Below are positions 35,846 to 47,663 of a stretch of DNA of 64,000 nucleotides, piece by piece. Source of the DNA: Siderastrea radians (taxonomy: Eukaryota > Cnidaria > Anthozoa > Scleractinia > Rhizangiidae); NCBI GenBank assembly GCA_964017195.1, contig OZ024895.1, forward strand, positions 45,223,673-45,287,672. The letters are read 5' to 3'. The notes under the pieces are model-generated. The model searched no databases, was not told the origin of the DNA, and was given only the letters and a program-made list of their open reading frames with translations. Every line of letters starts with the position of its first letter. Position 1 is the stretch's first letter. The translations under genes were made by a program, and so were the position numbers.

Positions 35846-36042
35846 ATCTTGTCTCTCCTTGAGTCCAGATAGACCCACGTATTGAACCATAAAACGCTGC
35901 TCACCATCGTCTTCTATCTTCACCAAGTAGCCCCCAGATGAACTGCAACTTTGACGTGCATCAGTCCATGTATTCAGCTTCTCGCTCACTTTGTAGCAAG
36001 ACAAGCGATTAAGAAACCAACCAACAGGACAAGCCAGTGGAC
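35846..36042 (-). CDS. Exon 3: first half of C-type lectin-like domain 2
   Basis: The exon encodes the N-terminal half of a second lectin-like fold: ACPVGW, SCYKV, an alpha-helix segment ending QSCSSSGG, and a beta-strand VGLSGLK in place of WIGL. It starts in phase 1 and ends in phase 0 at a donor gtaagt. Without splicing the frame would close at 35,804, a possible truncated isoform. The missing half of the domain is found at 34,324-34,444. Confidence 0.75.
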
Positions 36043-36244
36043 CTAAAGAGGAAATAGATGTGCGGATTAAGAAGTGTGCTGTAAGTCACCCGTTAACAAA
36101 GCCACCTGCTTCAGTACGACCTTTTTTTTATTTTGGCCAGTAAAAAATGTGATTCGGTCATTCTCTTATGCAAAAATTTCCCTTAAAGCCATTACCCAGG
36201 TAATATAGCGACCCAGTCTAGCAAGAGAGCACAAAGGGGCTTAC

Positions 36245-36658
36245 CTTTTGCTCTTTTACAGATGTAATAGTGGTTTTCCGTGCAAAGGCATTCTGTTAGA
36301 TTCCAACTATTTCTCGCAAGCTCAACACAGTGGATTTCATCTCTGTTTTTTGGTTTGTCCTCATCGAGCCAGTTGACGTAAACAGAATCGTTAAAAGGTG
36401 TTCCATCGCTCCATAGATATCCGCCTTCTTTAAACCAGTAAATCAATCCAATCCAAGCGCGATCATTCTGAAGCTGTGAAGTCAGGTTATTGGCAAATTC
36501 CATTTCTTTGTCATTTGCTATGCTTATGAGATTTCCTCCAAACCCCCCACACACACGTTGAGCTTTCACCCAGTCAAATCTGCTTGAGTGTTCGTACTCC
36601 CCTAAGACCTTATAACAAGAGCTATCAAACTCCTCCCATCCATCCGGGCAATCTAAAG
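36245..36658 (-). CDS. Exon 2: C-type lectin-like domain 1
   Basis: This 414-base exon carries a complete long-form C-type lectin-like domain. It shows the N-terminal cysteine pair (DCPDGW then SCYKV), a helix-region Cys in QRVCGG, the WIGL core motif (AWIGLIYWF), YLWSDGTPF, and the closing cysteines IHCVEL, TECLC and YYICKRA. The usual calcium/sugar motifs are changed: the EPN or QPD position reads around DKPKN and the WND position reads WNL. Calcium-dependent mannose-type or galactose-type binding is therefore doubtful. The acceptor is at 36,659-36,660 and the donor gtaag follows 36,245; both ends are phase 1, so the domain sits on a shufflable symmetric exon. Confidence 0.85.
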
Positions 36659-38443
36659 CTAGGGGACAAAAAAGAAAAGTTGTTTAGTAAACTTATAAAT
36701 CACAATATTTCAGCGCAGAAAATCTTTAACGTTTGTTGTAACAAAAGCGAAGCATGTTAGGGGATGGGCGTGAGGTTGACAACATTTTCCTGTAAAAATG
36801 CATCAGTTCTGTCACTGCTCATTGCCATAAAGGATGCGATAGGACATGACTGGCGACTGAAGAGCTGAACGGAAGCTGTTGCCATGACAGTGAGACGCCT
36901 GAGCACCAAGATAATTATTCCTCCCCATATACCACTGGGCGTGAAGGCCTGTGGTGATAATGATGATGCAAATCTCGAAAAAGAAATTAAGACATGAAAT
37001 TCAGGTTCAATTTTCAGTTTACATACTCAAGTAGGCAATTGTCAAAATCGTATACTTGCAAATATTGTTTTGTTTTGTTGTTTTAATTTGTTTTTTTGTT
37101 TCTCTGCACTTAAGAGTGAATGTAAGTAAAAATCAAAGAAAATTTAGAAAATCGCGGCCACGGTCAAAAAATCGATTTGTCTCATTCCTTGTCTACAGCA
37201 ACGTTAATGTATGTAAGAAAGTGAAATGGGGTTAATTTCTTGAAATATTCTGTTTACCGGGAATAAACGGTTAAAAACTGAACCGACCTATAAAATTCGA
37301 ATTTCAGTTTAGGTGACCTCGAAATGTTGCACTTTTCGGGTAGTTCCTACGCTCACTAAAATGTAACAGCCAGACTTCCCTAACTATAAATAAACATACT
37401 GGGCCTTCTTCATTCTAGATATAGTGATATTTTTTGTCTCACGTTGTTTTTGTAAGAGCAAGACAGGGATTGCGAAGCAACATTTGGGAAATGTAAAAAA
37501 CACGAAAAACATGGACCAAAGTAGCTCAACGAAAATGCATGTGGTAGCTAGTGCATTAAAATCTTCCAGTCTTTATCCAGGGATACTTTAAAGATGGTTC
37601 TTCATTACTGTTGTTTTAATTTTCTGGGACCTTCTAATATTGGAATGCAAACACAAAGTGAATTTCTGTAAAATCACAAATGGAGTCAAGTTCAAATACA
37701 ACAAATAGCTCAGTATGTATTCAACAAGAAAAACGTTTGGTACGAATACGGCAACTTGCCATCGTAAAAATCAACGTTAACTTTTCAAACGTTCCTTGTT
37801 GCATTGTTTTGCTTATACTCTTTCAAATTAATACAAGATATCTGCAAATAACGTACATACCGTAACTAATTCCTTAGTGAGTCTTCCCAGACAGTAGTTC
37901 CAATTATAGGACATGTCGGCACTTTAACCGCTTCCTTCGCAACGTATACGGAAATGCATCTTAAATATATTAAGGAATGCTTTTTGGGAAAAATTTTCAA
38001 CCTTGGTTTTTAGTTGCTGAAATCAAACGAGCGACGATAAACCGAAACTCCACATTGGGTGCGAACCAGATCGATTGAAGATCAATACATTGGTATGTCA
38101 CGCAACGCCTGATCGTACATCCGTGACGGTTCAGTTTCTGGTCACCAGATAATTCGCATTCTAATTCGCTTCTTCTGCAAAAATGAAGTAAAATAAACAT
38201 AAATTCCTTGTGCGTAAGGCTAGAACAAAAGAACGTTATTTTATGAGACGCGAACAGACTTCTAGAGAATGTTGGGGAGGTGCGTCGTTCGTTAGAGAGA
38301 GGGGGGGCTGGAGGAGAGATGAGGCTGTCAATGTCTCACACACTGCAATTTGTTCAAGCTTGCTGGCGTGCTGAACGTGTAGGCACAGTATTTATTTAAT
38401 TAATTAATTCACAGACCGGTTCATGGCGAAACAACGGGGAACG

Positions 38444-38852
38444 TCAGACATCGAGGCATTGTTGGAACGGGTATCCGAAGCTGAATTTCCGCGGTCTTAT
38501 TACAATAAGTAGTAGGCTATGCAGACTGGAGTGGTAAGCCTCCGCTTTAGCTGCAGAGTCGGTATCATCATTATCACGCTCTTTCCCTGCTTTTTCCACT
38601 CTGCGTTTCTTAGGTGGCAGACGACCAAAGAAGCCAGTGATCTTTTGTGCACTGAAACCTCGTCGGGTTGAAATCGACGCGCCCCGTTTGGTCCCCGCCT
38701 CACTGACGCCGTATGGATTACATTTATGTCCAGGTTCCACCTTTTTTTTTGAAACTGTTCCGTCAGAAATTTTTTCTGCTTGTCAGTGAATCGCGTCTTC
38801 TTTCTCATAGTCTTCGAGGCCCAGCCTTTAGTAAAACATCGTCAGCTTGCAA
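38444..38852 (-). pseudogene. Fragment of a repetitive GWASK..RFTDKQKKFL..FFGR protein family
   Basis: Minus-strand sequence reads KGWASKTMRKKTRFTDKQ, KKFLTEQF, then, after a one-base shift at a run of nine A (38,743-38,751), PGHKCNPYGVSEA, GFSAQKITGFFGR and PPKKRRVEKAGK. I recall this layout (RF..KQ..yL..F..G..tG.k..P, then QI..FFsR) as a multi-copy family in cnidarian genomes of unknown function. The frameshift and missing neighbours make this a broken copy. Confidence 0.5.
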
Positions 38853-41131
38853 GCGTACAATCTCGTTGCTTTATCGTACAGAATTTCTTCCTACAGTGCT
38901 ATTTTATGTCTTCTTGTATCACGGTATGCCTGCAGGCAGGTAAAATGGCCGTACGCTATCACGCTTCTTTTCTTTAGAGCAGGGAAGAGCACGCCCTCCT
39001 CCCTGTCATTAAAATTGCCTCCAGGCAGGGATTCAGTAGAGTGCAGAGAGGCTTTCTCGATGTGTCTGTGGCTGGCAGCTCTAAACGTTGACGCACTTGT
39101 TAGACTCTGGGGTGGAGGAAACAGAACTTCAAGTGGTTATTGTGTAGCTCCTTCGAAGTTGGCCCATGGAATTAGACTCGCCGATCCCAAATTGAATGCT
39201 CACTCTCGAGCTAGCAAGTTTGTCTGGAAGTTTAGCTAAGTCATCGAATGCTTGGAACTCCTGTCCTGAAAAGGAGATAGACTTCCGAACAGAAGCCCAA
39301 CATGCAGACAGACTTCTGTGCAGTGTTCTCTGATACTGTTGTACGATACGCTCTAGTATCCTCGTTCTAGCTGACAACGTTTGGAATTCTTATTATCTCA
39401 CATGTTGACATTTTCGGGAACTTCCTAAAAATACGTAGTGACTCGTAATAATTGAAGTCAAGTCTTTGCGGGTTCAATTCGCATTCTTCTGGTCTCGTTA
39501 CAACGTACAGGAGCAGCCCTCCCATGAAAGAAGCTACGGATTCGCCTGATATTGTAGCGATAGCTGATGATCACTGGAAAGAGAATTCTCGTAACTCATT
39601 GAGAGGCAAGTTGTCTGCCATCAAAGGCAGTATTTGCCGTCGAGTACTCCAGTGTTACGCGTTCAAGTAGCCGTTTCAGCACATGCCTCGAGATAATTCA
39701 CTTAATTCTGTTTTGATTCTACTGCTGACCTCTTCTCGGCTTCCTTTAGACAGCATGCGTATGCAGGAGAGTGAGTAAGGGTTCCGTCCAAACAAATCAT
39801 CGGCTTTGACTAAATAACAGTATCCACTAACTAGCCTACAGGCACCTTTGCCACAACGCAGGAAAGAAATTTGAGTCGTGTGTTCCCAGGTTATCCTCTA
39901 ACTTTTCTGTACTGAAAAAGATTCTGTCATACACCTCACCCGTACCATCCTGTTATCCTCTCAACATCGTGTTTTTTTAGGTTTTTTAGCCTTCGTAACA
40001 AGCGTTTCGGTAGGGTTTTCCGCAGGTTTGAAGCATTTTTTTGCTTTTTGGCCGCGTAAAAATTTTTTTGCGCTCGCCCCAATTTTAATCGGAAACGCTT
40101 GCTACACAGGCTATGTTTTTTTCCAGCCCTTTTTGTTTCAGTATCAAGTTGTGAAAATAAATCTCAGATTATATTCAGAAATGCCAAAAAACTCAGTACT
40201 ACGGGTCTCTATTTTCTTATAGTTTTAAGTAATTTTCTTTAAAGGGGGAAGGGAGTTGGAAGCAAGGGATAGAAGAAGAGAAGGAGTGGGGTTGATTGAA
40301 AAAAATAGCAGAATGGAAAGGATTTATCCTGAAAACTCGAAAAACTAGGACAGTAAAACTATAATCAATTACCTGAAACGACCAGGATAAGTTGTTTCGT
40401 TAGTTCATACTATACAGCTTTCTGGAAGTTAGCAAGTTAATCTCCCTTTCTTGTGGTGCCTGTTTTCTATGGCCTGAAATTTCCTGAGGAACACAACACA
40501 ATTGCTCGTACACTGCCATCCTATCCCAAGACTTGATCAACGGGACGGACAAATGGCAATTTCCGAAAAATGCTTTGGACTCTGAAAAATTCCTCATCTT
40601 GTGACTGCTGATGTCTTTTTCGCATGATGAACAATTGAATGAACAATTTCTGTCACGTTTAGGCCATCTCGACCAACCCATTTTTTTCAAAAACTCATTA
40701 AAAAGCTTCTGATTTCATTGCCCACTCCATTTTCTTTGGTATTTCCAAGTTTAATATGCTTTGGACACATCTTAAAGTGACTACATGTAAATTAGCCCTT
40801 TACCGACTGACCGTCCCACATTTACATAAGAGGGGGCGATGGGAAACAAAACATTTTTAGCTGCGCCGCAAACACCACCTGCAACGACGAAGAATGAGCA
40901 AGACATTATCAAAGTTGGGACCCTTTTTTAATTAATAGTTTTTGTCACCACTAGTATTTTATACAAAACGAAGAGGTTCTCAGCTTAGCTTTCTTACTTG
41001 GGTAACAATGAGTGTTTACCATGAGCAAACAATGTACGTGTTTCAGGTGTTTCTTCAAATTTTAGTCGAGACTTACAAATAATAAATTTTCGCGCCTTTT
41101 TCTTGTTTACTATTTGCTTTGCTGTCGTATT

Positions 41132-41358
41132 AAGGACGGGCCACCGGAAAAGTTATGGGGAGGGGGGGGGCGAAGTACAAAAAAAAATTCATGCAAGGGA
41201 AAGCTATGAGAAAAAAATCCTACACAGCGAGTAGCCCAGAAAAAAGTTCTTGAATACGGGAAAAACAATATCCCTGCAAGGGAAATGTTAACGAAATAAA
41301 AATCGTGCAGCTCGAAAATTCCCTTCCCCCACCTCACTTTTCTAATGATCCGTCCCTT
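41132..41358. mobile_element. MITE with AAGGGACGG termini
   Basis: The left end AAGGACGGGCCACCGGAAAA pairs with the inverse of the right end TTTTCTAATGATCCGTCCCT. A purine-rich interior with AAGGGAAA words. Confidence 0.65.
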
Positions 41359-42817
41359 TTAGTAAGGTCGTATATTAACAGAACTGCAGTCACTGTAATT
41401 TGAAACTGCATGTTACGTAACCCGTCTATTTTGTCAATTTTGAGCAGTCACGCGGCAAAGAATCGGAGCAGTTGGTATTGTTGACTTGTTCTTGATATTT
41501 TGAGTCCAAATCAGAATTACAGTGGACCGCAAAAAATCCATAATGAGAACTTTTAAAGCAAAAAGTGCTTGTGGAGAAAATCAACTGGGGATGTTTACAA
41601 GGCTTCGCTGTACGTGTTGTTATCGGCAATTGACAGCCGTCAGCTGGTAAGTCTCATAAACTGAGTCAGTGATCTTAAACACACCAGTTTTGAGGAGAAT
41701 TTCAAGACATCGGCAAAACGGTTTGATTTAGGTCATTTTATCGCTGTGAGTCCCGGTGAAAGTAAATTTTAGTTCCCGTTTTGGTTACGTGCTGTGCGGC
41801 AATCGCATAATTCAGTTAACCGAGTTTGCGTGTATAAAATTACAATGATCGTCACGTGTAATCGGTCGATCAGTAGTTGTGCACATTAAGCTTTATTTAA
41901 CGGAAGAGATGCAAAACAATATTATTTACCTGATTCACCCATTTTAAGTGATTTTAATCAGATCTCAGATGTTTCTGATTGGAAGACTTCGGTGTTTCTC
42001 GAATGCCACACTTTAAATGTTGTTGAATTGCATTATGGCGTCATTTGGGATTTTGCCGAAATTCAGTTGGCGTTCCCATTGATAAATGAAAAGGTCCCAG
42101 AAATACAAAACCATAAATTTTTAGAAATATGTTTCAAAACTCTAAGTTTACAATATTAGACATTTTGAGGCACTACCACATACATTCCTACGAAGGTGTT
42201 TCGGGCATGCTTTGGCGTGTAATCGAACGGCTGAAAATATAAGCTCAAAATCTCTGCTTCTTTTCTTCAGGAAGACCACGAGACTAAAAACAAACACCAT
42301 ATCCCAATTCAATAAGACCCAGTGTGTATAGTCATAGCTCTAGAATTCTGGCTGTTGTATTTTATTTCGAACGAGAATCTTGCAAAAAGTGCAAAATTTC
42401 AGGCTCGCGTACCGCCAAATTCGATCAAATGGTTTTTAACCGTTAATTTCATTCAAAATGGATATTTCGAAAAACTAACCCCATTTCACTTTGTTTAGTA
42501 CCTTAAACTTGCTGTAGACAAAAAATGAACGAAATTGATTTTTTGACCGTGGCCACGATTTTACGATTTTTCTTTGATTTTTACTGACATTCACTCTTAT
42601 TGTTTGAACTAGACCTTTTGTGGTTTATGCTCAGAATAACAACTTCTGTAAAAATTTTTAGGCATTTACTTGTCAGTGAAATAAGCGAGCGACATCGTTG
42701 CGCTCGGTGTTGTTGTGTGTTTGTGCTGAATACGCTTATGCTAGAGAAATAAACACGCGAACAGAAAGTGGCAATCATAAAACTTTTAACTCATCTGGCC
42801 ATTACAAAATTACTTAC

Positions 42818-42875
42818 CAATTATAGATTTTGTTGTCACTAAAAGAAGAAGCACGAGTGAAAGAACCTTGGCCAT
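42818..42875 (-). CDS. Exon 1 of receptor kinase gene: signal peptide
   Basis: ATG at 42,875 opens 19 codons plus one base, ending at a strong donor (gtaagta). The peptide starts MAKVLSLVLLLLVTT, a classical secretory signal with a leucine core. The exon ends in phase 1, which matches the phase-1 start of the lectin exon at 36,658; the junction codon becomes GCT (Ala), giving a plausible cleavage site just before the first lectin cysteine. An AT-rich stretch lies about 20-30 bases upstream of the ATG, but no firm promoter call is possible. Intron 1 is 6.2 kb and contains a long inverted-repeat element. Confidence 0.75.
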
Positions 42876-43409
42876 TATTCCATCGAAAATGGAGCTATAA
42901 ATATAAAAACGATAAGTTTGAAAACGGCTTAAACGTACTTGCTTTTACAGTTTTAAAACTCTCTTAAGTCCACCGAGATTAACGTGAATATTTCCTTTTT
43001 TCTCCCGAAAATTACTTATACATTCGTATGGGCGTTATGTTTACTCTGTAAATTTCTCAGTTTAAGTATTGCAATTAAAATAAATTGTTCGTATTTGCAT
43101 GTTCTCATGTCCAAGCAGTGTGTGGGCTCGAAAGCTTCGCAAAAATAGGGCGAGAAGCGAGTTGCCTTTTTTTCTATTATCAGTGAAACTCACGTTGTTG
43201 GGCATATTTGAAGATCTATGGTCGAGTAACTCGTTACAGCGGTTACTAGTCACCACTGATCACACGCGAAAAGTCTAAAACCAAAATGTGGTTTTGGTGG
43301 ATGTCAATCATCTCCACCTCTTTACCGAAAGCTATGCGAAACTTTACTCTATCTAATAGCTGTCAGTTGTCTGCAAACACAATGCTATAGTGAACGTCCT
43401 GTACTAAAA
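42876..43409. other. Upstream region of the receptor gene; no feature recognised
   Basis: AT-rich sequence between the receptor start codon and the first repeat island. A 5' UTR and promoter for the minus-strand gene should lie here or further right, but no element can be assigned safely. Confidence 0.4.
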
Positions 43410-44335
43410 TTCACGGCAAAAAAAGTGGCGTTTTCCGGTTCAGAAAACGCACGGCGAATTTACATAAAACGCGGCATTTCTAGCATTTTCTGTTGTTCAC
43501 AAACCGGAAAATCCAAGGTTTTCCAAATGTTTTCGGGTCGGTGAATTCCTGCATTCGTTCCATTGTCCGGTAATTTTCCTGTACTGCAAACGCCAGAAAA
43601 CGCGCGTTTTCTGGCGTTCACCGGTCGGTTAACACTAGGCAAACGCCTTGTTAACCAGTATTCACTGAAGTTTTCTTGCTGATAAACATGGTGTTCACCG
43701 CAGTTCACGAGTGAAATCCTGCATTTTCCCTTGTTTGCCGGAACGGTTAACTCCAGTAAATGTCGGAAAACGCTCCTTTTCCAGTGTTCACCGAGCGGCT
43801 AACGCACGGAAAAAAGCCTGTATTCCGGCATTCACAGACGTTTTCGTTGTGTTTTCTAGAATTTTCGGAGAAGGTGAATTCAAGAAAAGGCACGTTTTCC
43901 AACGGAAATCATTCGGTTAACTCAAGGAAAATAGCGTGTATTTCAATGTTCACCGATCGGTCAACGGAAGGAAAATGGCTTGTATTCCAGTGTTCACCAA
44001 TCAGCTATCGCACGGAAAACAGCAGTTATTCCAGCGTATTTGCAGGCGTTTTTCTCGTGTTTTCTTGCATTTTTTGGGGAGGTGAATTCAGGAAAACGAA
44101 TGTTTTCCAGCGTTCGTCACACGGTAAACACAAGGAAAATATTACGTGTTCCGGAGTTTTTCTCGCATTTTCTGGACTGGCGATTTCGAGTGAATTCAAG
44201 AAAACCGGTGCTTTCTTCCGGGGTTTCGTTCGTGGCGTTTTTCTCGTGTTTGCATTTTCTGTGGGGTTGAATATTAAGAAAAAGCGTGTTTTTTCCATTT
44301 TCTGCATTCCCAACGCCATCCGCGTTCTAGATTAT
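43410..44335. repeat. Repeat island built on GGAAAA / TTTTCC with GTTCACCG and CGGTTAAC
   Basis: Degenerate units of about 55-60 bases contain TTTTCCAGTGTTCACCG, CGGTTAAC and GGTGAATTCAAGAAAA. The short words occur in both orientations. The overlapping ORFs on both strands are by-products of the repeat and have no domain. Confidence 0.65.
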
Positions 44336-45544
44336 TTCCAAGTTCCATGATTCAAAGCTTTTGTTAACTTTCAAAGCTTGGGAGGCTAAATCACATATTT
44401 CCCTTCCCAACGAGATAAGCGAAGATGACAACACTTTTAAAGTAGATTTTAAAAACATAATTTATTTAAAATGTGCAAAAATTTTACAAGTGTTAAAGGA
44501 CTCACTATCTTAACAAAACGTTGGTGTCCGTTTATCTAATTAAAAGTATTCATTATTTTTGAAAAAAGTATATATAGCAGTAGGCTTCAAGAAGAGACAG
44601 GAAGTCTCCCTCCCCTCAACATTTTGACTATATTATAAGCTCTCACTATTTGTTCCTTTGGCAGCTTTTACATTAGACTAACAAGAATTATGTTAATATA
44701 CATATCAACAAATGCATAACCAGGGAGCCCTAATAGAAACGTACTGTATACGCCCTTCACAGGTCTATGTCATCATGCAACAAAAAGCAATTCTCTGCAT
44801 AACATCTACCATTGGACTTTGAAGAACAGTGTTAAATATATCAAACAAAGTGGAAGCGAATCTTGGCTACAAAACCCAGTATTACATGTATTTAGTTTTC
44901 ATAATCATACACAGTTCAATTTGGTCAACAGTAGAGTGGGAAGATAATTATTTGACCCTAAGTCATGGCTCGTGGACCTCAGTGTGCTGAGTTCGTACAC
45001 CATGTCCTTTGCCAATTCAGTAGTATATAATAGTATACTATGGTATTAGAGTATAATTACTATCATCAGGGCTCAGTTATTTAGGAAACATTTTAAAAAT
45101 AAGCTACATGTGCAAGATAAGTAAGCTTTGAATGTTATATCCAGCTTCATAGGGATTGTTTCTGCCAAAAATGTTTGGTCTTCATGCAATTTTTAACTGA
45201 CATATCTTATTCTGTGAAATCGTAAATTATATGTAGCAGTGAAATAAAAAATTAAGAAACAAAATAGAAACCTTTGTTAAGATTTTATCCTTGCCTGGAT
45301 GAGCCCTACTGCAGTTACCAATCACTACCAAGCACTGAAGCCCATTTGATGAAATGATGAGAATAGGATGGCTTTTAGCTAAATGCAATATTTTTTTAAT
45401 TAGAGTTTGAAATCTTGAATTTGAATGGCTTTTACCAGCCTTTCTAGTCTTTGATTGACATTCACCAAGTAAGTTTTTCCAACTTAAATGAAAGTGCTGC
45501 AGTGGGACATGTGTGATTGGGAATGGCTGAAACTGTCAGTATTG
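44336..45544. other. Intergenic, nothing recognised
   Basis: AT-rich sequence with no coding or repeat signal that I can support. Confidence 0.5.
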
Positions 45545-46202
45545 CTTAAGGTGATTCCATTCAACTGCATTGCACATCCATTCTGCGCATCATTTTTTGC
45601 GTGATTAGTGCGCGCACGAGCGCGCGCGCGTTCAGAACTTGATAGGTTTCCTATGAAAGCTTAGCTGTTCAGAGAAATAAATGGTCGTTTTCTCCCAAAA
45701 GAACTCGGTGACCCCACTTTTTTATTCCATTTATTTAAGTAAAATACGACTTTACATGATATATTCAAATTTGAAGAATTTTTCATTATTCAATTTTGCA
45801 AAATGCCGGGTTAATTCACTATTACAGTCAGATTTTAGACGTTTCACCGGAAGCGTACAGACGCTCGATTTGCCCATTATTATTTCACTGGTTTCATTTT
45901 TACGGCAATTTTAAAACGTTTTACTTTAATATTGTTCTTCTATCATAAGAATAATGCTTATATTTCATTGCTAGTAACAACCTTGTTAAAGTAATGGGTG
46001 TCTCTGGTACAAGGATAGGTTTTTTAATATTGCTGTCGAAAGCTGGCGAAGTACCTATAAACTACAGCCCTGTAGCGTGAAATCAGACACGGTGACCCCC
46101 TCTTTTTATTTTGTTTTTTTAATGTACTAGGTGTAATTAATAACTGTGCAAAGTTTCAACAAATTCTCGTTACAACTTCTTTTTCGATGGAATCACCTTA
46201 AG
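45545..46202. mobile_element. MITE with CTTAAGGTGATTCCAT termini
   Basis: The left end CTTAAGGTGATTCCAT at 45,545 is exactly inverted at the right (ATGGAATCACCTTAAG, to 46,202). The interior has no convincing gene. Confidence 0.75.
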
Positions 46203-46340
46203 AGAAACTTTTCTATGCCCATAAGACAAGTGACCATTACATTTGAAATGCTAAAATAAATCATGAGAAATAGCTGAGTTTTTATACTTGAGAAGAATTT
46301 GAGTTGGCAGTCTTTCATGACACCCCTAAGACCGATTATA

Positions 46341-46627
46341 GTACAGCGCTAAATTTTGGTGTGCTCCCAGTGGTGGAAATCGGTCACGTGACGCGATAGT
46401 ATCTCTCCTCAGTGGGCACCTATCAATGCATAGTGTCCGTTTTTGGCAATTTTCGCTCAAAATTTAGCGTTGTACAATAAAAACAATAGAGTCATTTTGT
46501 CTCAGGCCCTATGTGTGGTAGGTTGCCCTCGGAAATTTGATGTTCAAACTTCATATAAGCCCTTAAACTACATTCTCGGGCTAATATTTGTTGTGAACAT
46601 CAAATTTCCCCCGGCAACCTATCACAC
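46341..46627. repeat. Two consecutive foldback repeats
   Basis: GTACAGCGCTAAATTTTG at 46,341-46,358 is inverted at 46,458-46,475. A second pair, GTGTGGTAGGTTGCCC from 46,513 and its inverse ending at 46,627, spans 37-base arms. Confidence 0.65.
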
Positions 46628-46639
46628 AATAGTGCCTTT

Positions 46640-46868
46640 GACAGAAGAACTCTTGTTTAATTAGATGGTAAAAGCCTGCCTTCCATCTTTCATCAAGGCA
46701 TTTGAAAAAGTCTGTCACTTCTTCTGTCCTCCAGGTTAAGGGTCTGGTTTTTAGGACATCCTCCTCTGCGTCTGATTCATCTGAGGACACCAGGCTTATG
46801 TGCAGCGCCTCGTACACTGGCTCCTTATTCTCCTCTTCAGTTGCTACTTTTAATCTTCTCTCATGTTT
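46640..46868 (-). pseudogene. Exon-like acidic ORF, cut by the adjacent foldback
   Basis: After a fair acceptor (tgttcatttcag) an open frame reads KHERRLKVATEEENKEP, SSDESDAEEDV, then LTWRTEEVTDFFKCLDERW. The composition is protein-like and the last part looks like a motif of repetitive cnidarian proteins. No donor is visible before the foldback repeat, and a partner exon can only be guessed at 47,405-47,515. Function unknown. Confidence 0.3.
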
Positions 46869-47663
46869 CTGAAATGAACAGATATAGAAAGGTGGTGATT
46901 TAGCTGAATCATCTTTAATTCAGTTGCAGAAGAGTTCCTGAAAGACATTCTGTGGTGTGCTTTACAATAAGTACCATTATCTGATATATATATTGGCCAG
47001 CTGTAATGACAGTCAGTAAGACTCAATGAATATTTATTTGTTAAACAAGAACATTCATTAATTTTTATGATCTAAATAACTTGTAACTAGCCTGGCAAAA
47101 GTTCTAGACTTATAGTAGACACTACCCTGTGTGTGTGGAGGGAACGTATTATCTCATTTACTATCTCTGCCCATCACATTTTTGTGGCTTCAGACAAATG
47201 CAAGGGAAATATTTTAAGATAGGCAGTAGTATAGTTGCACCAGACTCTTCCAGGGGAACAGGTTTCTGTTTGAGATGGCATGTGATTTGAGATAGATTGA
47301 GTTCTGGATAATAGGGGATCACCTACACATACATTACAACCCTTTTGTCAAACTTCTATTATCTATATTTACTTTGAATTCATTTTATGTAAGAGAGAGA
47401 AACCTTTACCCTTTTTAACCTTTGCCTTCTCTTCTGTTCTTGTTGATATTTTTCATAAGTCCCATTTTCCTCTTGACTTTTTCACTTCTTGACTGAGGCA
47501 AAGTTCTGGGAAATGGCTTCTGAAAACAAACAAAAAAAACATCTGATATCGCCATTCATTATTTTTTAAATTATTTTTTGTGATCCAACCAAAACATGCA
47601 TGACTGTTTGTTTGGTAAAACAGGTTATGACTTGCAGCTCAAAGCTGGTGTGGACTTAACCCC
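46869..47663. other. Intergenic, nothing firm
   Basis: AT-rich. A basic, Lys/Arg/Gln-rich minus-strand stretch at 47,405-47,515 could be a second exon of the broken gene at 46,640, but its frame shifts. Confidence 0.35.

Larger units (their letters stand above)
37109..42602. mobile_element. 5.5-kb element or inverted duplication with diverged about 590-bp arms
   Basis: The left arm (from TAAGAGTGAATG at 37,109) and the right arm (ending CATTCACTCTTA at 42,602) can be aligned inverted through several blocks, for example GACCGTGGCC, AACCCCATTTCACTTT, CAACAGCCAGA and TTTCTGGGACCTT. Between them lie a decayed protein fragment and a MITE. It fills intron 1 of the receptor gene. Confidence 0.6.
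3886..42875 (-). other. Gene model: receptor tyrosine kinase with C-type lectin and Ly6/uPAR ectodomains (5' complete, 3' end off window)
   Basis: Ten minus-strand exons with GT/AG boundaries join without a phase conflict. Phases at the successive junctions are 1, 1, 0, 1, 1, 1, 1, 2 and 1, and exon 10 ends in phase 0. The joined product is about 680 residues: signal peptide, two C-type lectin-like domains, three three-finger LU domains, one membrane span, a basic juxtamembrane stretch, and the kinase N-lobe up to the hinge. The expected role is a plasma-membrane receptor that binds an extracellular ligand and phosphorylates tyrosines. The catalytic loop and C-lobe are not in the window. Hydra has a receptor kinase with lectin-like ectodomains (Sweet Tooth), so lectin-kinase fusion has precedent in cnidarians; the added LU domains I have not seen described. 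The 20-kb intron between exons 4 and 5 is the main doubt. Two neighbouring genes, a soluble lectin and an LU-kinase lacking a visible signal exon, would be the alternative. Confidence 0.6.

Noticed and set aside
43460..44350. Several 70-196-codon ORFs with recurring VFSRIFGE-like phrases
   Set aside because: They arise from the GGAAAA/TTCACCG repeat island; frames on both strands look equally repetitive.
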